Of a stretch of DNA of 64,000 bases, positions 46,100 through 59,628 are shown piece after piece; position 1 is the stretch's first letter; each line of letters starts with the position of its first letter. Below the pieces are notes generated by a model, which saw nothing but the letters and a program-made list of their open reading frames with translations, searched no databases and was not told the DNA's origin. Origin of the DNA: Chamaelirium japonicum (lineage: Eukaryota; Streptophyta; Magnoliopsida; Liliales; Melanthiaceae); NCBI GenBank assembly GCA_947650365.1, contig OX393557.1:30311783-30375782 (forward strand), in the 5' to 3' direction. Made by a program: the position numbers and the translations under genes.

Positions 46100-49000
46100 T
46101 CAACCAGAAAACACTTCGAAAAGATCGGGGTACAGAGTCTTCATCTCTGACTCGAGCTCCCAAGTAGCTTCCTCAGGAGTGTGGTGTTGCCACAACACCT
46201 TGACCATGCGAATGGTCTTGGTGCGCAACACCCGATCTTCAGCTGCCAAAATCTGGATCGGACGCTCCTCGAAGGTTACGTCCTCACTAAGACTCAAGCC
46301 CTGCCAGTCAAGAACGTGTGACGAGTCCGGCTCATACTTCCGGAGCATTGACACATGGAAGACCTGGTGGACACTGGAAAGCTGAGGTGGCAACGCTAAA
46401 CGGTATGCGACATCCCCAACTCTGTCAAGGATCTCAAAGGGACCGATGAACCGGGGTGCTAGTTTCCCCTTCCGCCCAAACCTAACGAGACCACGCCGTG
46501 GGGAAACCTTCAAGAACACTCGGTCACCAACCTCAAACTCCAATGCTCGCCGCCGAGTATCTGCGTAGCTCTTCTGCCGACTCTGAGCTACCCGCAGACG
46601 CTCTCTGATCACCTGGATCTTCTCCGACGTCTCCTGGACCATCTCTGGTCCCAATAAGCTCCTCTCTCCAACCTCAGCCCAGCAAACCGGAGAACGACAT
46701 GGCCTCCCATAGAGAGCCTCAAAGGGAGCCATGCCAATACTAGATTGGAAGCTATTATTGTAGGCAAACTCCACCAAGGGAAGGTGGCGCTCCCACCCAT
46801 CTCCAAAATCCATCACACAGGCTCGAAGCATATCCTCTAGTGTCTGGATTGTACGCTCTGACTGGCCATCCGTCTGAGGGTGGTAGGCTGTGCTGAAGTG
46901 GAGCTTCGTCCCCATAGCCTCCTGTAAGCTTCCCCAGAAATGTGAGACAAACCGAGGGTCTCTATCTGAAATAATAGTGATGGGGACTCCATGGAGTTTC
47001 ACAATCTCTCTCACGTATAGCTCACTGTAATTCTTCTGCGTCATCGTCTTGCGAACAGGGATGAAGTGTGCTGACTTCGTCAACCGATCAACTATCACCC
47101 AGATCGAGTCATGGCCCTTCCGAGTAGCAGGTAAACCGGACACAAAATCCATCGTGATGTGCTCCCACTTCCACTCCGCTACTGGTAAAGGCTGCAAGAG
47201 TCCTGCTGGCCTCTGATGCTCTGCCTTGACCTGTTGACAGGTCAAACAACGAGAAACAAACTCTGCCACGTCCCTCTTCATGCCACTCCACCAGAACTGC
47301 CTCTTCAGGTCTCGATACATTTTGGTGGCTCCAGGATGTACCGTAAACCGAGAACGATGAGCTTCTGTTAGAACCTCCAAGATGAGCTCCCGATCTGTAG
47401 GAAGGCATAACCTCCGTTGATACCTCAAGCCGGTATCTGCACCTATGGACCAACCGTCCATTACATCTCCCCGCCTCAGACCAGCTCGAATATCCTCCAA
47501 TTTTGCATCATCCCTCTGTGAGTTGATCACCCTCTGGAACAAAGAAGGCTGAGCTCGGATACTGCATAGGATGGTGTGAGAAGGCTCCTCATGAACACGC
47601 AAGTCAAAACCCTCAACTGTCACAATAAACTCCTGTCGATCTGCCATCAAACAAGCCAACCTGCTACGAGACTTCCTGCTAAGTGCATCTGCAACCACAT
47701 TGGCCTTCCCAGGATGGTAGAAAAAATCATAATTGTAGTCTGTCAAGACCTCAACCCATCTCCTCTGCCTCTGGTTCAGATCCTTCTGAGAGTGGATGTA
47801 CTTCAGGCTCTTGTGATCGCAGTACATCTCGAAGTCCTCGCCGTAGAGGTAGTGTCTCCAAATCTTCAGCGCGAACACAACTGCTGCAAGCTCCAAGTCG
47901 TGTGTGGGATAATTCTTCTCGTGAGGCTTCAACTGCCGGGAGGCATAAGCCACCACTTTACCATCTTGCATCAGTACTGCACCAAGGCCTGCCAAAGAGG
48001 CATCGGTGTACACAACATAGCTCCGACCACTGACGGGAACGGTGAGCACCGGTGCAGTCGTGAGGCGTTTCTTCAACTCCTGGAAAGATGCCTCACACTC
48101 GTCCGTCCACTCGAACTGAACTCCCTTCTTCGTCAGCTGGGTCAGGGGACCCGCTAGACGAGAGAAGCCCTCAACAAACCTTCGATAGTATCCTGCAAGA
48201 CCCAGGAAACTCCGGATCTCAAAGACGTTCTTGGGCTGCTCCCAATCCAAGACTGCCTCGATCTTTGCAGGATCCACTGATATCCCATCCTTCGAAACAA
48301 CATGCCCAAGAAATTTCACTTCCTGCATCCAAAACTCACATTTACTGAGCTTTGCATACAGTTGGTGATCCCTCAAGATCTGCAGTGCCTTCCGTAAATG
48401 CTCCTCGTGCTCATCCTCTGACTTGGAGTAAATGAGGACATCATCCACAAATACAACAACGAACTGATCAAGGTGCTCTCGGAAGACTCGATTCATCAAG
48501 TCCATAAAGGCTGCGGGGGCGTTCGTCAGACCGAACGGCATCACCAAGAACTCATAGTGACCGTAGCGGGTCCGAAACGCCGTCTTCTGGATATCTTCTG
48601 CCCTTACTCTCAGCTGATGGTAGCCCGTTCTTAGGTCAATCTTTGAGAAACAACAGGCTCCCTGCAGCTGGTCGAACAGATCATCTATTCGGGGAAGAGG
48701 ATACCGGTTCTTCACAGTCACAGCATTCAACTTCCGGTAGTCAATGCAGAGCCTCTTCGACCCATCCTTCTTCTGAGCAAACAACACTGGGGCACCCCAG
48801 GGAGAAACACTAGGGCGGATGAATCCCAATGTCGTAAGTTCCTCAAGCTGAGTCTTCAACTCTCTCAGCTCAGCTGGAGCCATTCGGTAAGGTGCCACCG
48901 AAATAGGGGCGGTGCCAGGTACCAACTCAATACAGAAATCAACTTCCCTGGCTGGAGGCAAGCCAGGAAGTTCCTCGGGGAAGACATCGGAAAAGTCTCT

Positions 49001-50707
49001 CACCACTGGTGCCAACTCTAGGGACGCTCCATCGTCTGCTGCACTCGACAGTCGAGCTAAGAGACTAAGACTGAAACGCTCCATAGGAGGCGGACATAGA
49101 ATCGCCATCCGATCTCCAACGAAAGAGAACATCGGGACTCCTGGCGGGCGTAATGTCACCTTCTTGGAGTAGCAATCCAGAGAAGCGTGATATGCTGCTA
49201 ACCAGTCCATACCCAAAAGGACGTCAAACTCATCCAAATCCAACACGATCAAATCCGCTAACAGCTCCCGGTCTCCAACTCGAATAATGCACCTCCTACA
49301 GATGCGGTCTACAACAGTACTGGTCCCTAGTGGTGAGATCACTGATAAGGCATGGCCTAATGGTTCGGTCTCTATCCCTAGGACGGATACGAACCTCGGT
49401 ACAATATAAGAGTGTGTGGAACCAGTGTCAAGCATCACATGAGCTAAGGTGGAAAAGACAAGAAGAGTACCCTCAATAGCGGCTGTCGAAGCTCCTGCAT
49501 CCCGGTCCACCAATGCATATGCCCTGCCCTGAGCACGCTGACCACTACCACCCTGGTGAGTCGGAGGCCTCTGCTGAAGTGGCTGAGGGGCACGGTACTG
49601 CTGAGCACTCTGCTGCTGCTGTCGGTGCTGCTGCTGCTGGGGCTGTGGCTGCTGCTGCGGCTGGGGGTGGTACGTCAGTGCCGGGCGAGGAGGTGGTGGT
49701 GGGAGTAGTCCAACCTGTGGGCAGTACCTCCGAATGTGGCCAGCAGCACCACACTCAAAGCACCGCACCGTCTGAGACCCAGTAGACGGAGGACCACGAG
49801 GAGGCTGGTGCTGTGGACGTGCATCTGAGGTCTTATGCTTCTTCCAGGAGTTCTGACGAGTCCCTCCATGGCTGCTGCTGCCCTTCTCTGTGATCTTACG
49901 TGTCTCCTCTATCCCACGCTCTGCCACTAACGCCCTTGTCACTACATCTGCATAGGTCTCCAACATCAAAACCTCTACTCGACTCCGGATGCTAGGCCTC
50001 AAGCCCTGCTCAAATCGTCTGGCTCTCAAGTCCTCTGTCGCCACCAAGTATGGAGCATATCGGGAAAGCTCCTCAAACTTCGCCTCGTACTGTGCAACAG
50101 TAAGGGTCCCCTGTACTAGAGCCAAGAACTCTGCCTGCAAACTGCTACGGACGCTAACTGGGAAGTATTTATCCCGAAACACCCGCTCGAACTCCTCCCA
50201 GGTCCAAGCTGGCTGGTCAGCTCCTCGGGACCTCTGAACCATGTCCCACCAATAGTCAGCCTCAGCCTCAAACTGGTAAGAGGCTAAGGTGACCCGTCGC
50301 TCTCCAGTCACCTCCAGTGCATCCAAAACCTTCCCGATCTGCTTCAGCCAACGATCGGCCTCCATGGGGTCTGGCTCTCCTTTGAAAACAGGGGGCTTCA
50401 TGCCCTTGAATTCCTTCATCCTACCAACTTGTCTGCTGCCATCTTCCCTCCTCTGCTCTGGTGGAGCTTGAGGTGGCACCTGAGCCTGAGCTAGCACAGC
50501 CTGGAGCAGCTCAACCTGCTGCCGCTGAGCAGCTTCCAGTTGCAGCCTGGCAGTCTCTTGCTGGTGCTGAGCAGCCGTCTGCTGCTGTTGGATCGTGGCC
50601 TGCTGCTGACGAACCATATCCGCCAGCCCACGGATCATCTCTGCCGTACTCTCGGGCCCAGAGGAAGAGGCGTCATTGTTACCGTTCCTTGTAGTCACCA
50701 TCTGCAT
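46100..50707 (-). CDS. Ty3/gypsy gag-pol polyprotein, 1535 aa, intact
   Basis: Single frame from ATG at 50707; the second ATG (residue 3, MVTTRNG) is an equally good start. In order: Gln-rich coiled N-terminus (about 30-90), capsid (about 100-270), zinc knuckle [14 protein letters not shown] (316-329), Gln/Pro linker, protease LDTGS (426-430), reverse transcriptase (about 605-790) with FVDD at 753-756, and RNase H from TDAS (901-904). Then the integrase HHCC finger (about 1117-1157), the D-D-35-E triad (Asp1187, Asp1248, Glu1284) and a C-terminal chromodomain-like end ([14 protein letters not shown]). The gag and pol parts are fused with no frameshift, as in Tekay/Del chromoviruses. No stop or missing catalytic residue was seen, unlike every copia copy here. 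Confidence 0.96.
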   Translation of the reverse strand: MQMVTTRNGNNDASSSGPESTAEMIRGLADMVRQQQATIQQQQTAAQHQQETARLQLEAAQRQQVELLQAVLAQAQVPPQAPPEQRREDGSRQVGRMKEFKGMKPPVFKGEPDPMEADRWLKQIGKVLDALEVTGERRVTLASYQFEAEADYWWDMVQRSRGADQPAWTWEEFERVFRDKYFPVSVRSSLQAEFLALVQGTLTVAQYEAKFEELSRYAPYLVATEDLRARRFEQGLRPSIRSRVEVLMLETYADVVTRALVAERGIEETRKITEKGSSSHGGTRQNSWKKHKTSDARPQHQPPRGPPSTGSQTVRCFECGAAGHIRRYCPQVGLLPPPPPRPALTYHPQPQQQPQPQQQQHRQQQQSAQQYRAPQPLQQRPPTHQGGSGQRAQGRAYALVDRDAGASTAAIEGTLLVFSTLAHVMLDTGSTHSYIVPRFVSVLGIETEPLGHALSVISPLGTSTVVDRICRRCIIRVGDRELLADLIVLDLDEFDVLLGMDWLAAYHASLDCYSKKVTLRPPGVPMFSFVGDRMAILCPPPMERFSLSLLARLSSAADDGASLELAPVVRDFSDVFPEELPGLPPAREVDFCIELVPGTAPISVAPYRMAPAELRELKTQLEELTTLGFIRPSVSPWGAPVLFAQKKDGSKRLCIDYRKLNAVTVKNRYPLPRIDDLFDQLQGACCFSKIDLRTGYHQLRVRAEDIQKTAFRTRYGHYEFLVMPFGLTNAPAAFMDLMNRVFREHLDQFVVVFVDDVLIYSKSEDEHEEHLRKALQILRDHQLYAKLSKCEFWMQEVKFLGHVVSKDGISVDPAKIEAVLDWEQPKNVFEIRSFLGLAGYYRRFVEGFSRLAGPLTQLTKKGVQFEWTDECEASFQELKKRLTTAPVLTVPVSGRSYVVYTDASLAGLGAVLMQDGKVVAYASRQLKPHEKNYPTHDLELAAVVFALKIWRHYLYGEDFEMYCDHKSLKYIHSQKDLNQRQRRWVEVLTDYNYDFFYHPGKANVVADALSRKSRSRLACLMADRQEFIVTVEGFDLRVHEEPSHTILCSIRAQPSLFQRVINSQRDDAKLEDIRAGLRRGDVMDGWSIGADTGLRYQRRLCLPTDRELILEVLTEAHRSRFTVHPGATKMYRDLKRQFWWSGMKRDVAEFVSRCLTCQQVKAEHQRPAGLLQPLPVAEWKWEHITMDFVSGLPATRKGHDSIWVIVDRLTKSAHFIPVRKTMTQKNYSELYVREIVKLHGVPITIISDRDPRFVSHFWGSLQEAMGTKLHFSTAYHPQTDGQSERTIQTLEDMLRACVMDFGDGWERHLPLVEFAYNNSFQSSIGMAPFEALYGRPCRSPVCWAEVGERSLLGPEMVQETSEKIQVIRERLRVAQSRQKSYADTRRRALEFEVGDRVFLKVSPRRGLVRFGRKGKLAPRFIGPFEILDRVGDVAYRLALPPQLSSVHQVFHVSMLRKYEPDSSHVLDWQGLSLSEDVTFEERPIQILAAEDRVLRTKTIRMVKVLWQHHTPEEATWELESEMKTLYPDLFEVFSG

Positions 50708-50787
50708 AAATGACTTCGCAGATCAGACAACGATAACTCGATCCTAACCTAAATCCCTAGAATCATATCCCCGCTCTGATACCAAGT

Positions 50788-52671
50788 TGTCACGCCCCGA
50801 ATTCTGGACTAAGAAGAGAGGGTCCAGAACTCGAGGGTGATATTTTAGAATAGAGGGAAATATAATTTACAGAGATAACACAACGCGGAAGCAAAACTAA
50901 AACTCAAATGCCAATTCCACTAACAATGTTCATACATCTAGTCCAGGTACAATAACAAGAAATAGAGAATAACTAGACAACGATAGCTAGCACTCCTACC
51001 CTTGCAAATTCGGTGAAGAACTGCTGCTCCAACTGAAACTGCCACAGAGCTCCTAACGCTCCGTCCGCGAGAAAGAACCTGGGGGAGAGGAAAAACAACG
51101 AAACAACTCCCCCTGAGTATAAAACTCAGTGGTCCTAAAGAACAAGTCGGAGAACGCGAGAAAGATATAAAGCAGAAATATACTACTATAGTAAAGTAAA
51201 GCTGCAACATAACTAAGTAACCAATAAGGGAACTGCAACTACTACAAGTCTATACTAAGTGATCTATCTACTGTGTCTGTAAATCCCACACTATACATTC
51301 AAAGTCCTAACCGACAATTCCCTCATGAGGCGTCCCATTCCACTTCATGAGAGAACCCATTTTCTAGGTCGTGCATAGTGATGCAAAGCCCTAGGCTAAA
51401 GAGAAGAAAAGAAGAGAAGAGAGGAGGGGAAAACAAGTGTGAACCCCAAGTTTGAGCTAGGCTCCCGACTTGGTGGCGTTACTATTGGGTTCCTTTTTCG
51501 CAACAGGGGAACCACTCCGTTCCTTATGCTCGGGATACAGCCTCGAGACATACTACCCTAGTGGCCAAAAAGGGGGCTTGGTCTTTCACCATGGGGCACT
51601 CACACCCAACTTGCTTTCTATGAGGTCTAAACCCCAGGATTAAGCCACTCCACCTCAGTTTCCCCACAGGAAACAACCCGTGACCTAACCCCGTGATCCT
51701 CCCTACTCGTTTCGGTCTGTGCACAGCTAGGGGTTCACTTACCTACGATGTGCACGCGGATCTATACCGAGAGCCAGTCGGGCAACTAGGTTGCCACGAC
51801 GCCAAGACATTTCAGAAGTTAATACAAACCCCATAAAATCACATAAATCACATGTTCATCTAAACGACCAGTCTCTAAACAATCTACATTTTAAGTAAAT
51901 AGAACAAAAGAATAATATCTACCAATCTTGACAAATCAAAAGGTATATGTCCATGATCTATAACTAAGCATGCAGAGAATCAAGAGAATAATTTATTTAT
52001 TTTTTTTTTTTTATTAAAATATCTACATGCAGTACGACTAACCTGTTAGAGCGTGATTATCGACCGTGAGTCGTTCCGCTCCTAGTTTGGGAATAGTCTG
52101 AACAAAACAATGAATTGCATAAGAAATTAAGGCTTAAATGCTTGGATCCAAAATGGAACCGGGTTTGGTTCAGCTTGGATCGGGTTCAACTCATGTTGGG
52201 TCGGTCTCATGGGTCAGTTTTAATCACACTTGACCCGAATCGGATCAGACCTAGCCTAGAAATCGATCTAATCCATTTATAAGGGTGGGGTGCTTAAATA
52301 AACCATGGTGTAAGTATTGTATAGGGTTGTATTGATTAAAAATGGTGTATACTAATTTATTGGGGAGGGCTGGGGTGCTCATAAAAAGAAACCAAAAGGT
52401 GCAGTGATATGGAGAAAGGTGTATGATATCAAGAAGAGTGCAATTAAAGAAGAAGGTGTGGATCTAGTTGGGTAACAACTTAGAAGACAAGGGTCTTCGT
52501 TGCTGCTGTGATCAAGTAATCGGTTTTTGGGGATTTTTTTTTGGAAATCCTTGCCGGCGAAGTAGGAGGCGCTCCACTCGGCCTTTGGTTGGGGTGGTCG
52601 GTAGGAGGGCAAGGGTCGCCGGAGCCGACGACAAGGTGCAATGGGTTATTGAAGAGAGGTGGGTTTGATGA

Positions 52672-52735
<64 letters not shown>

Positions 52736-53542
52736 AACCCACACATGGTTTGTGCGGTTGCGGTGGTTCAATGGTTTCAAGGGCTATTGTGCGATGGGTC
52801 GGCGAGTTGAAGGTGGTGGTGCATGTGATGGTGAGGGATCAGTGTGTTGGATTGCTCAGGAGAAAGACGAATGGAAGAGGTGCAGGTGGGGCTTACCTCG
52901 GTAGAGGGAGGGTTGCCGGGATGTGTGCCGACGGAGATGGCCGGGGAAAGGGTCACGTCTTGGCTGCTGCTCCTAGCCCGCCTCGACGTCTACCTCCTCT
53001 CGATCTCCTCTTTTCGATCTCCTCTCTTCGATCCCCACTCTCTCTAGATCTCCGACCTCTCTCCCTCGCTAATTCGTTCTCCGCTGAGCGTGAAAGGAGA
53101 GGGCTGGGGTTACGCAGATAAGGAAGGGGGGAGGAGGGTGAGAGGTAGTCGGTTACCCGAGATCTCCGGAGGCAATGAATTATGGGATTGCATGCATTAC
53201 GGTTTGCCAAAACTAAACCGATTCAAATCCAAGATAGTCTTGAACTGCCAATTAAATTATAGTGCCTGACTTGGGCCTCTCTCTCTCTCTCTTTCTAAGC
53301 CCAAGCCCACGCCCAAGCTCAAGTCCAAGTCCAAACCCAACTGCAGAAGAATCAATTTCCATAATAATTTCCCTCCATCCGTTTTCTACAAGGAACTACT
53401 CATTGGAACTATATAGCCGACACGAGTTCGATTGGACAAAACATACCTCAATACAAAAGTCCAATTGGGCACAAATGCCACTTGACATCCGAACGGTCAT
53501 TATATATATTGAAATTATAAATAACAAGCCATAGGTGTTACA
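50788..53542 (-). repeat. 5' LTR of the gypsy element
   Basis: 2755 bp, same as 43310-46062 except three substitutions and one extra TC unit in the tract at 52675-52732. Next to the primer-binding site. Confidence 0.95.
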
Positions 53543-53547
53543 GAAGC

Positions 53548-54790
53548 GGAGTGCCGTGATTGCACAAACACATGCAGGTGCCTGGATTGAGTGGGAGCAC
53601 CTCGATGTCACGGGACTCACCAATTGTTATAGCCGTCGATGAGCGAGCTGATGCGGTTGCCAATGGGTACTCGTGGAGGTGCCAACGAACACCGGTGCGT
53701 GTCATTGCAGAACAACGGAGGCGCCGACAGATGCGATGGAGACGAGCACAACTGCAGGCACACCTACAGTGCAATAGGGTACTGGGCTGTCGGCGGACAG
53801 TGTGCAGAGGCAACGACGATCGCACCGATGGTGGAACAGACCGCAGGAGTCTTCGACTAATGACTTGACCAGGTGCTGACGGGAGGCTTGACGGAGTTAT
53901 CGACAGGAGAATGGTGGATGTGACCGATGGGTACCGAGACTGAGCGTTGGCGAATGTGTGGCACATAAGCGGACAAGAATTCTGGTGCATTGGCAAGGGC
54001 GAGGCCATAAGAACGGGTGCGAGCAGCAACGTTTTGTGTCACTAACAAATGGCATGACCAGGCACCGACTAGTGTCCTAATGGAGAAGCCGATAGCTGGC
54101 ATGATGCAATACTGGCAGGTGTTGACGGAGTCATCGACGGACGGAGTAAGTCTCCGATTGATGACATGATCAAGCAACTGACGGGCGGCCTGACGAAGTT
54201 GTCCACTAGAGGCTAGTGGAGGTGACTGACGAGTATCGAGATCGGGAGGTGTCGAAGGACACACGATGGTGGCAAACATAGCCGCGAGCACGCATGCAAT
54301 ACAATAGGGTGCGGGAGTCATCGACAGACGCATGAGACACTGTTAGGAGCATAGTGCTGAGTATCGACCGACGGACAATGACTTGGGAGTGATGGGCGTG
54401 GGCAGCGTCACAGAGCGGAGCACTGACCGTTGACTACGACGAGGTCATCGATGGGAGATGGATAGGAGCGCAAGAGCGTCATGGATGGTCGGACAGGCTG
54501 GAGCGCTGGGAGTAATGTATGGTCACCATAAAATATCGTTGTATCTTTGAATGTAGCCCGACCAATATGTGAATCATGTAAAAAGAAGTCTATTTGGTTA
54601 TGATTGTATCTCCCCAATCATATTTATTTCACAACATATCCTCCCCTAGATAAAACTGTTGGGCAAACCAAAGATGTATACATCTTTGTTAGGTTACTTA
54701 CTATTGTAACCGATATATGTCGTATCCATTATTATTAGTTGCTAGTGATTAGGTATTCACTTTTTTTTTTTGTCTGTGCAATATATTTGA
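53548..54790. other. Degenerate tandem-repeat region, no gene
   Basis: About 53560-54480 contains two loosely similar modules (around 53780-53940 and 54100-54240) sharing 'caatactggcaggtgttgac', 'ggagt.atcgac' and 'gatgacttgaccaggtgctga' phrases. ORFs are interrupted and unlike known proteins. Possibly internal non-coding sequence of an old LTR element. Confidence 0.4.
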
Positions 54791-55266
54791 CATGGTTTTA
54801 AACTTTGGTTTCGGTCTAGACAAAAAACAAAATTTTGGTTGAAATTTTAAAATTTCGAACGAAATAATAAATTTTTTTGAAGTAGTCAAAAAGCTATTTT
54901 TTGTTGGTTTTCTTTTGAAATTTTAAATTTAAGCATTCTATAGTTGTGCATACATATCCGGCAAGATCTGGCAAAAACCGACGATCCGATCTGATGAATC
55001 CAAGGACGATATCCGACAAATCCATGAAACGATGAAACTTCGAAGAAGTGGGACACTGAAACCGGGGGGACAACACGTGGTTTCACTGCGCCTCCCACTG
55101 TTTTGGTCAAAACTTCGACGAAATGATCAAATTTTCACTGAATTCTTGAAACTTTGTGGAAATTAGAACGGATCCAGGTTATGTACCCCCTTTCGTTTCC
55201 CCCGTAGTTGAGACCGAAATATTTTGGTAAAATTTCTGATATTTCAATCAAAATTTCAACCCATGA
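54791..55266. mobile_element. Possible MITE (TTTCGG/CCGAAA-rich)
   Basis: Left edge CATGGTTTTAAACTTTGG and right edge CAAAATTTCAACCCATG are weakly inverted, and 'cgaaat/atttcg' phrases fill the interior. A target duplication was not established. Confidence 0.4.
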
Positions 55267-55490
55267 TATTTGATGTTTATATTTGATTTCATCTCTAACT
55301 TGATAAAAGCAATACAAAAAATGATCCAAGAAATATGACTGAAATTCATCTTCGAAATCCCATAAATATAACGTGCCTATGGCCCATGATGCTATTGATT
55401 CTTGACCCTTGATCCATCTGGCCTTTCATTACCCAATTTACAAACTACCACTCCTCGTACCCATTATATTTCTCTTTGGGTTTAGAGTTT

Positions 55491-55890
55491 AAGAGCATCT
55501 CCAAGGGACTAGCTACAGTAGCCCCGTTGCTGCTGTAACGAGTAGATGAGGGGTTTAAACTAATCGAATGTATTTCACAAACTTTCGTTGTTTTAGTTTA
55601 TCGCTACTCTGCTCGTCACATTTGGTGTACGGTCTACCTCACCAGCCGTTGAGGACCCGCAACTACAATCTTGTTGATTCAAAAAACAAACCATCATTGA
55701 CAAATAACAATTGTAACTCTCGGGCCTGGACAGTAACCCATCCCAACAGGGCATCTACTCTTTTCAAGAAATAGGGAAAGAATAGGGAGATCCTTAGAGT
55801 TGGTTTCAAAAAGTGGCTCCCTATTTTGTTGAAAAGGAAATGTGGCTCTCTATAATAGGGAGTCGCGCTAGTAGTTTCTTGGATATGCAC
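55491..55890. mobile_element. hAT-type MITE (GAGCATCTCCAA family)
   Basis: Ends AGAGCATCTCCAAGGGACTA and TAGTTTCTTGGATATGCAC are imperfect inverted repeats, flanked by TAGAGTTT and TAAGGTTT (6 of 8 matching). Non-coding. GAGCATCTCCAA-type ends are widespread in plant MITEs. Confidence 0.6.
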
Positions 55891-56334
55891 TAAGGTTTAT
55901 GGTTTTGGGGTTTAGTGTTTTAGGGTCTAGACACATGCTAGATAATAGTAAAAACAGAGAAAAAGGTATCTAAAACATAGATGAATGAATTGAACTTGAT
56001 AATTTATATAAATTTTGATAGCCCTCACTACAACTACATGGAGAGTATAGCTCAAGCTAACATCCATTTCTAGGTCATAGAAATCTCCAAAACCAAATTA
56101 ATTTGGTGATGCATCAAGTATCAATTTCAAGATCATGTTTAAAATGATAGAGGTCAATTAAAGGTAGCATATACAATGAAAATTGAAGCAATGCACATAC
56201 CTATGAGATCACACAATCATGAGATTAAGGATAGGGCCTTCAAATTAGGAGCCGATTTGGGTTTTGGGAACTTAGGGTAGAGAAGACAAATAAAAGGTGG
56301 ATTGAATGGTATCAATATCGGCTCAAGATTTTAA

Positions 56335-56433
<99 letters not shown>

Positions 56434-57009
56434 GGTTACAGAAGCACTACAATAGCCTAGGGTCAAACCCTAAGATTGATCGCATGCACAGTTAGTGCTG
56501 ATCGAGCCTCCATCAAACGATACTCATCAACCTTCATGGATCATTGAAGATAACATCCCTGCTAAGAATCACCTTTTTCTAATCGGGACACCAAAGTCTA
56601 TACCCCTAGCCTTCATTCAAGAACTATAGTAGGAAAAGTTCCAAACCCGAAACAGTAAAAAATCATGAAATAATCAAATCGATCAGTTAGTTTAGACATG
56701 TCGACTGGTCTATTTGGCCCGATCAAGGAGCCAACCCGTCGCAAGTAATTTTGATCGATTTGGTTAAGATTCGATCGGTTTTTCAGTAGACTCCGTTTCA
56801 AGTTCCCTGGACTGATTGGTCGGTTTAGACATGCCGACCGAACATCCATTGAGTTTCTCATGCTCCTAGCTACATCCCACACCAAACTGTACACCCAGCC
56901 ACAACCTCTGGTGCCCATGTAGCACGTCATCGCCATCAGGTCCCATATCAGATTCAAAAGATGGGATTGTCGGAATTTCTAGAATGGTGAGAAACAAAGT
57001 AAATAAGAT
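55891..57009. other. Intergenic stretch with a (GA)n tract
   Basis: Holds (GA)n at 56339-56430. About 56690-56840 has 'gatcggttt' and 'ggtcggtttagacatgccga' phrases resembling those in the LTR at 2870-3000. No gene seen. Confidence 0.4.
56339..56430. repeat. (GA)n microsatellite
   Basis: About 46 GA units, uninterrupted. Confidence 0.95.
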
Positions 57010-58865
57010 AAAAAGATAGATATGTGAACTTTCAGACCTCTATCTCATCAGATAGACCCAGATGCATCGAGAATAATCATCAATAAAACTGACATAATAT
57101 AAATACCCAGACAGAGACGCAACAGGAGCCAGACCCCAAATGTTTGAATGAACTAAAGTAAAAGGGGTGTCAAATTGGGAGGCACTATGAGAGAATAGTA
57201 GTGCAAGGTGCTTTTCCAACCGACATCCCGTACAGACACATAAAGGGGAAAAGGATGCTCGTCCCAAAGCACTCGATTGGACCATGCTTTTGAGGCGATC
57301 ACTAGACAAATGACCTAAACAGCGATGCCACAAATCGGCATATGAGATAGCAGATAAAACATCAGTGCTGGAGGGTGATGGAAGGAGAAACATGAAGTTA
57401 CTCCAGCTGGTATAGTCCTCTGGTCTACGGCCCAGCCCAATCCTCTATCCCACCCACGAATCCTGAACAACACAAGAAGAAAAAGAAGAAAAGTTTACTG
57501 TCTGGCCCAAGTCACATAGAGAGCTAATGGAAATAATATTTATGTTAAGGCGAGGGTCATGATGAAAAGGAGAGAGGGTCAGACGCCCAGTAGGGTCGGA
57601 GGCAGGGGTGATGGATCCATACTGTGGAATAGGGACAGAGGCCCCATCAGCAGTATAAACCTAAAGAGTGGTGGGGGTGCAGTGTGTAAGAATGCTAGAG
57701 TTAGGTGTAAGGTGACAGGAGGCCCCTGAGTCAAATATCCATGGAGTAGTATTACCAGAGTGAGCCGGCAATCCTTAAGCAGGGAAGGAGCTGGCAGAGG
57801 AGGCATGCCGAAGCAACGGGGACTTAAGAAACAATCCTCAAGTCGCTACAGCCGAGCGGCATCCACAATCGTGGTAGTAGAAGCCGATGAGGGCATCTCA
57901 GTAGCAATAGTAGCAGCAGTCCACCTTCAGAGCGGGGAGGTCCTTGACCACGCCTCTACCTTGACTACGTCCCTCTTGACCACTATGAGTGTCAAGGGAC
58001 CAACGCTCATCAGGGCCCCAGCATGGGTCACGAGGAGGACAGGTGGGACAATTGTGCTCCATGTGCCCAGGCTTTTTGCAGTAGTGACAAATCACCGAGC
58101 CATCACGAGTGTTGATGACTAGGGCACTGTCAAGCCCAGAAGTGGGTGGAGGCGGGGTAGTCCCACAGGAGCGAAGGCGTGTGTCCTCATCAACAAGAGC
58201 GATCAGGGCATCTTTGAGACATGGAAGTTGATCCCGGTGGAGAAGCTGAGCAGCAATGAGGGCAAATTTTGGGCACAGGGTAGTCAAAAATTGGTGAAGA
58301 TGGCCCTCGTCTAGGTGTCGCTGGAACTCGGGCGAGAGTGGGAAACCACCGGGCTAGGGGATCATAGAGTCTAATTTGTGACAGGTGGCACTCATCATGC
58401 TAAAGAAGTCCTGAATGGAATGCTCTAGCTTTCTGCCATGCCGTCAGCATGGCACATACAGTTGATGCAGGCAAGCACCGCTGCAGGGGACAAAGCGGTC
58501 TCGGAGATACTCCCACATCTCATGAGCCGTAGGGAGGTAGCCGATGGGAGTAAGAAGCGGGCTAGCGGCGAACTCCAGGATATAGGCACGAATGGCCTGA
58601 TCGCATCGATGCTAGAGGGCCACTGCATCTGAGGCAGCGACAGCTGTTGCGAAAACATCAGAGGTTTCGCTGGTGGTTGAGTTGGCAGAAGCCTTGGGTA
58701 GATGGCTGTCATCGGTGATGTGGTCCCAAAGATCACGGGTGGAAAGAGTCGCCTCAACCATAAGGGACCAGTCGTGCCAATTGCTAGCCGTTTGCAAAGG
58801 CAAGGGAGTGGCCTTGAGATGCAGGGAGATCAAAGAAGTCGCTATACGAGGAAGATTGGAGTAGG
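57010..58865 (-). pseudogene. Copia gag and partial pol, degenerate
   Basis: Gag starts near 58833 (NWHDWSLMVEATLSTRDLWDHITDD, IQDFFSMMSAT) with stops, zinc knuckle CHYCKKPGHMEHNC (about 58090), then integrase LWHRCLGHLSSDRLKS, CTGCRLEKHLA, LVHSNIWGLAP and [12 protein letters not shown]. The gag and integrase wording closely parallels the intron element ([18 protein letters not shown]). Frames are broken several times. Confidence 0.85.
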
Positions 58866-58912
58866 GCCGAAAAGCTGAGCAGGGACAAGCAACAAGATCA
58901 TGTCATAGACGG

Positions 58913-59047
<135 letters not shown>

Positions 59048-59347
59048 CAAAGATGGTGAGGGAGAAGGGTGAGGGGAGACAGTGTGGGTGCTGCAGGCGG
59101 TGGAGGGGGGAGGTTGGTTGGGGGTTCAGGCGGCGACTGCAACAGGGTGGGTGGGTGGTGGCGGTGATGTGGTGAGGACGAGGGGTTCAAAGGACAGTAG
59201 GGGGGGCGGGGGGGGGGGGGGGGTAGACGGTGAGGGAGGAGGGCGAGGGGAGGTTGGTTGGGGGTTCAGGCGACCGGTGTGCTGCGGAGAGAGCCGGGAG
59301 AGGAGGTCGGAGGGTTCAGGCAGCCATTTTGCCGCAGAGGGAGCTTG

Positions 59348-59352
<5 letters not shown>

Positions 59353-59422
<70 letters not shown>
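59353..59422. repeat. (GA)n microsatellite in the copia leader
   Basis: About 35 GA units in the same leader, nearer the primer-binding site. Confidence 0.95.
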
Positions 59423-59425
<3 letters not shown>

Positions 59426-59508
59426 GCGGCTGAAGAGGGAGAGCGGGGCTAGTGTTACGGCTGAAGAAGGAGAGAGAGGCTAGGGTTAGTGCATGGGCTC
59501 TGATACCA

Positions 59509-59628
59509 TATTAACCTCTAAAGGATGGATTACATTAGGGTCTAAGCCCAAATATACATACAGGAGGATTAGGATGCACAACCCACATGTTACAGAGGTG
59601 GGACTAAATATATACACAATTGCTAACA
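59509..59628 (-). repeat. 5' LTR of truncated copia
   Basis: 120 bp; ends next to the primer site, but the final bases read TTAATA, apparently mutated from TTAACA. Confidence 0.75.

Larger units (their letters stand above)
43310..53542 (-). mobile_element. Complete, recent Ty3/gypsy retrotransposon (Tekay-like chromovirus), TSD GAAGC
   Basis: 10,233 bp. LTRs 43310-46062 and 50788-53542 are nearly identical, with perfect GAAGC at 43305-43309 and 53543-53547. Reading on the minus strand, the primer site TGGTATCAGAGCGGGG (50785-50770) follows the 5' LTR after a 3-base spacer and a purine tract (AGGGGGGTATGT) precedes the 3' LTR. One long ORF codes all of gag-pol. Side-by-side reading found three substitutions (44039/51517, 44173/51651, and one in the A/T tract near 44524) and one extra TC unit. 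All parts needed for mobility are visibly intact. Confidence 0.96.

Noticed and set aside
53538-54333. 163-aa and 158-aa minus-strand ORFs right of the gypsy element
   Set aside because: No recognised motif; they cover degenerate tandem modules and the first one starts within the LTR end.
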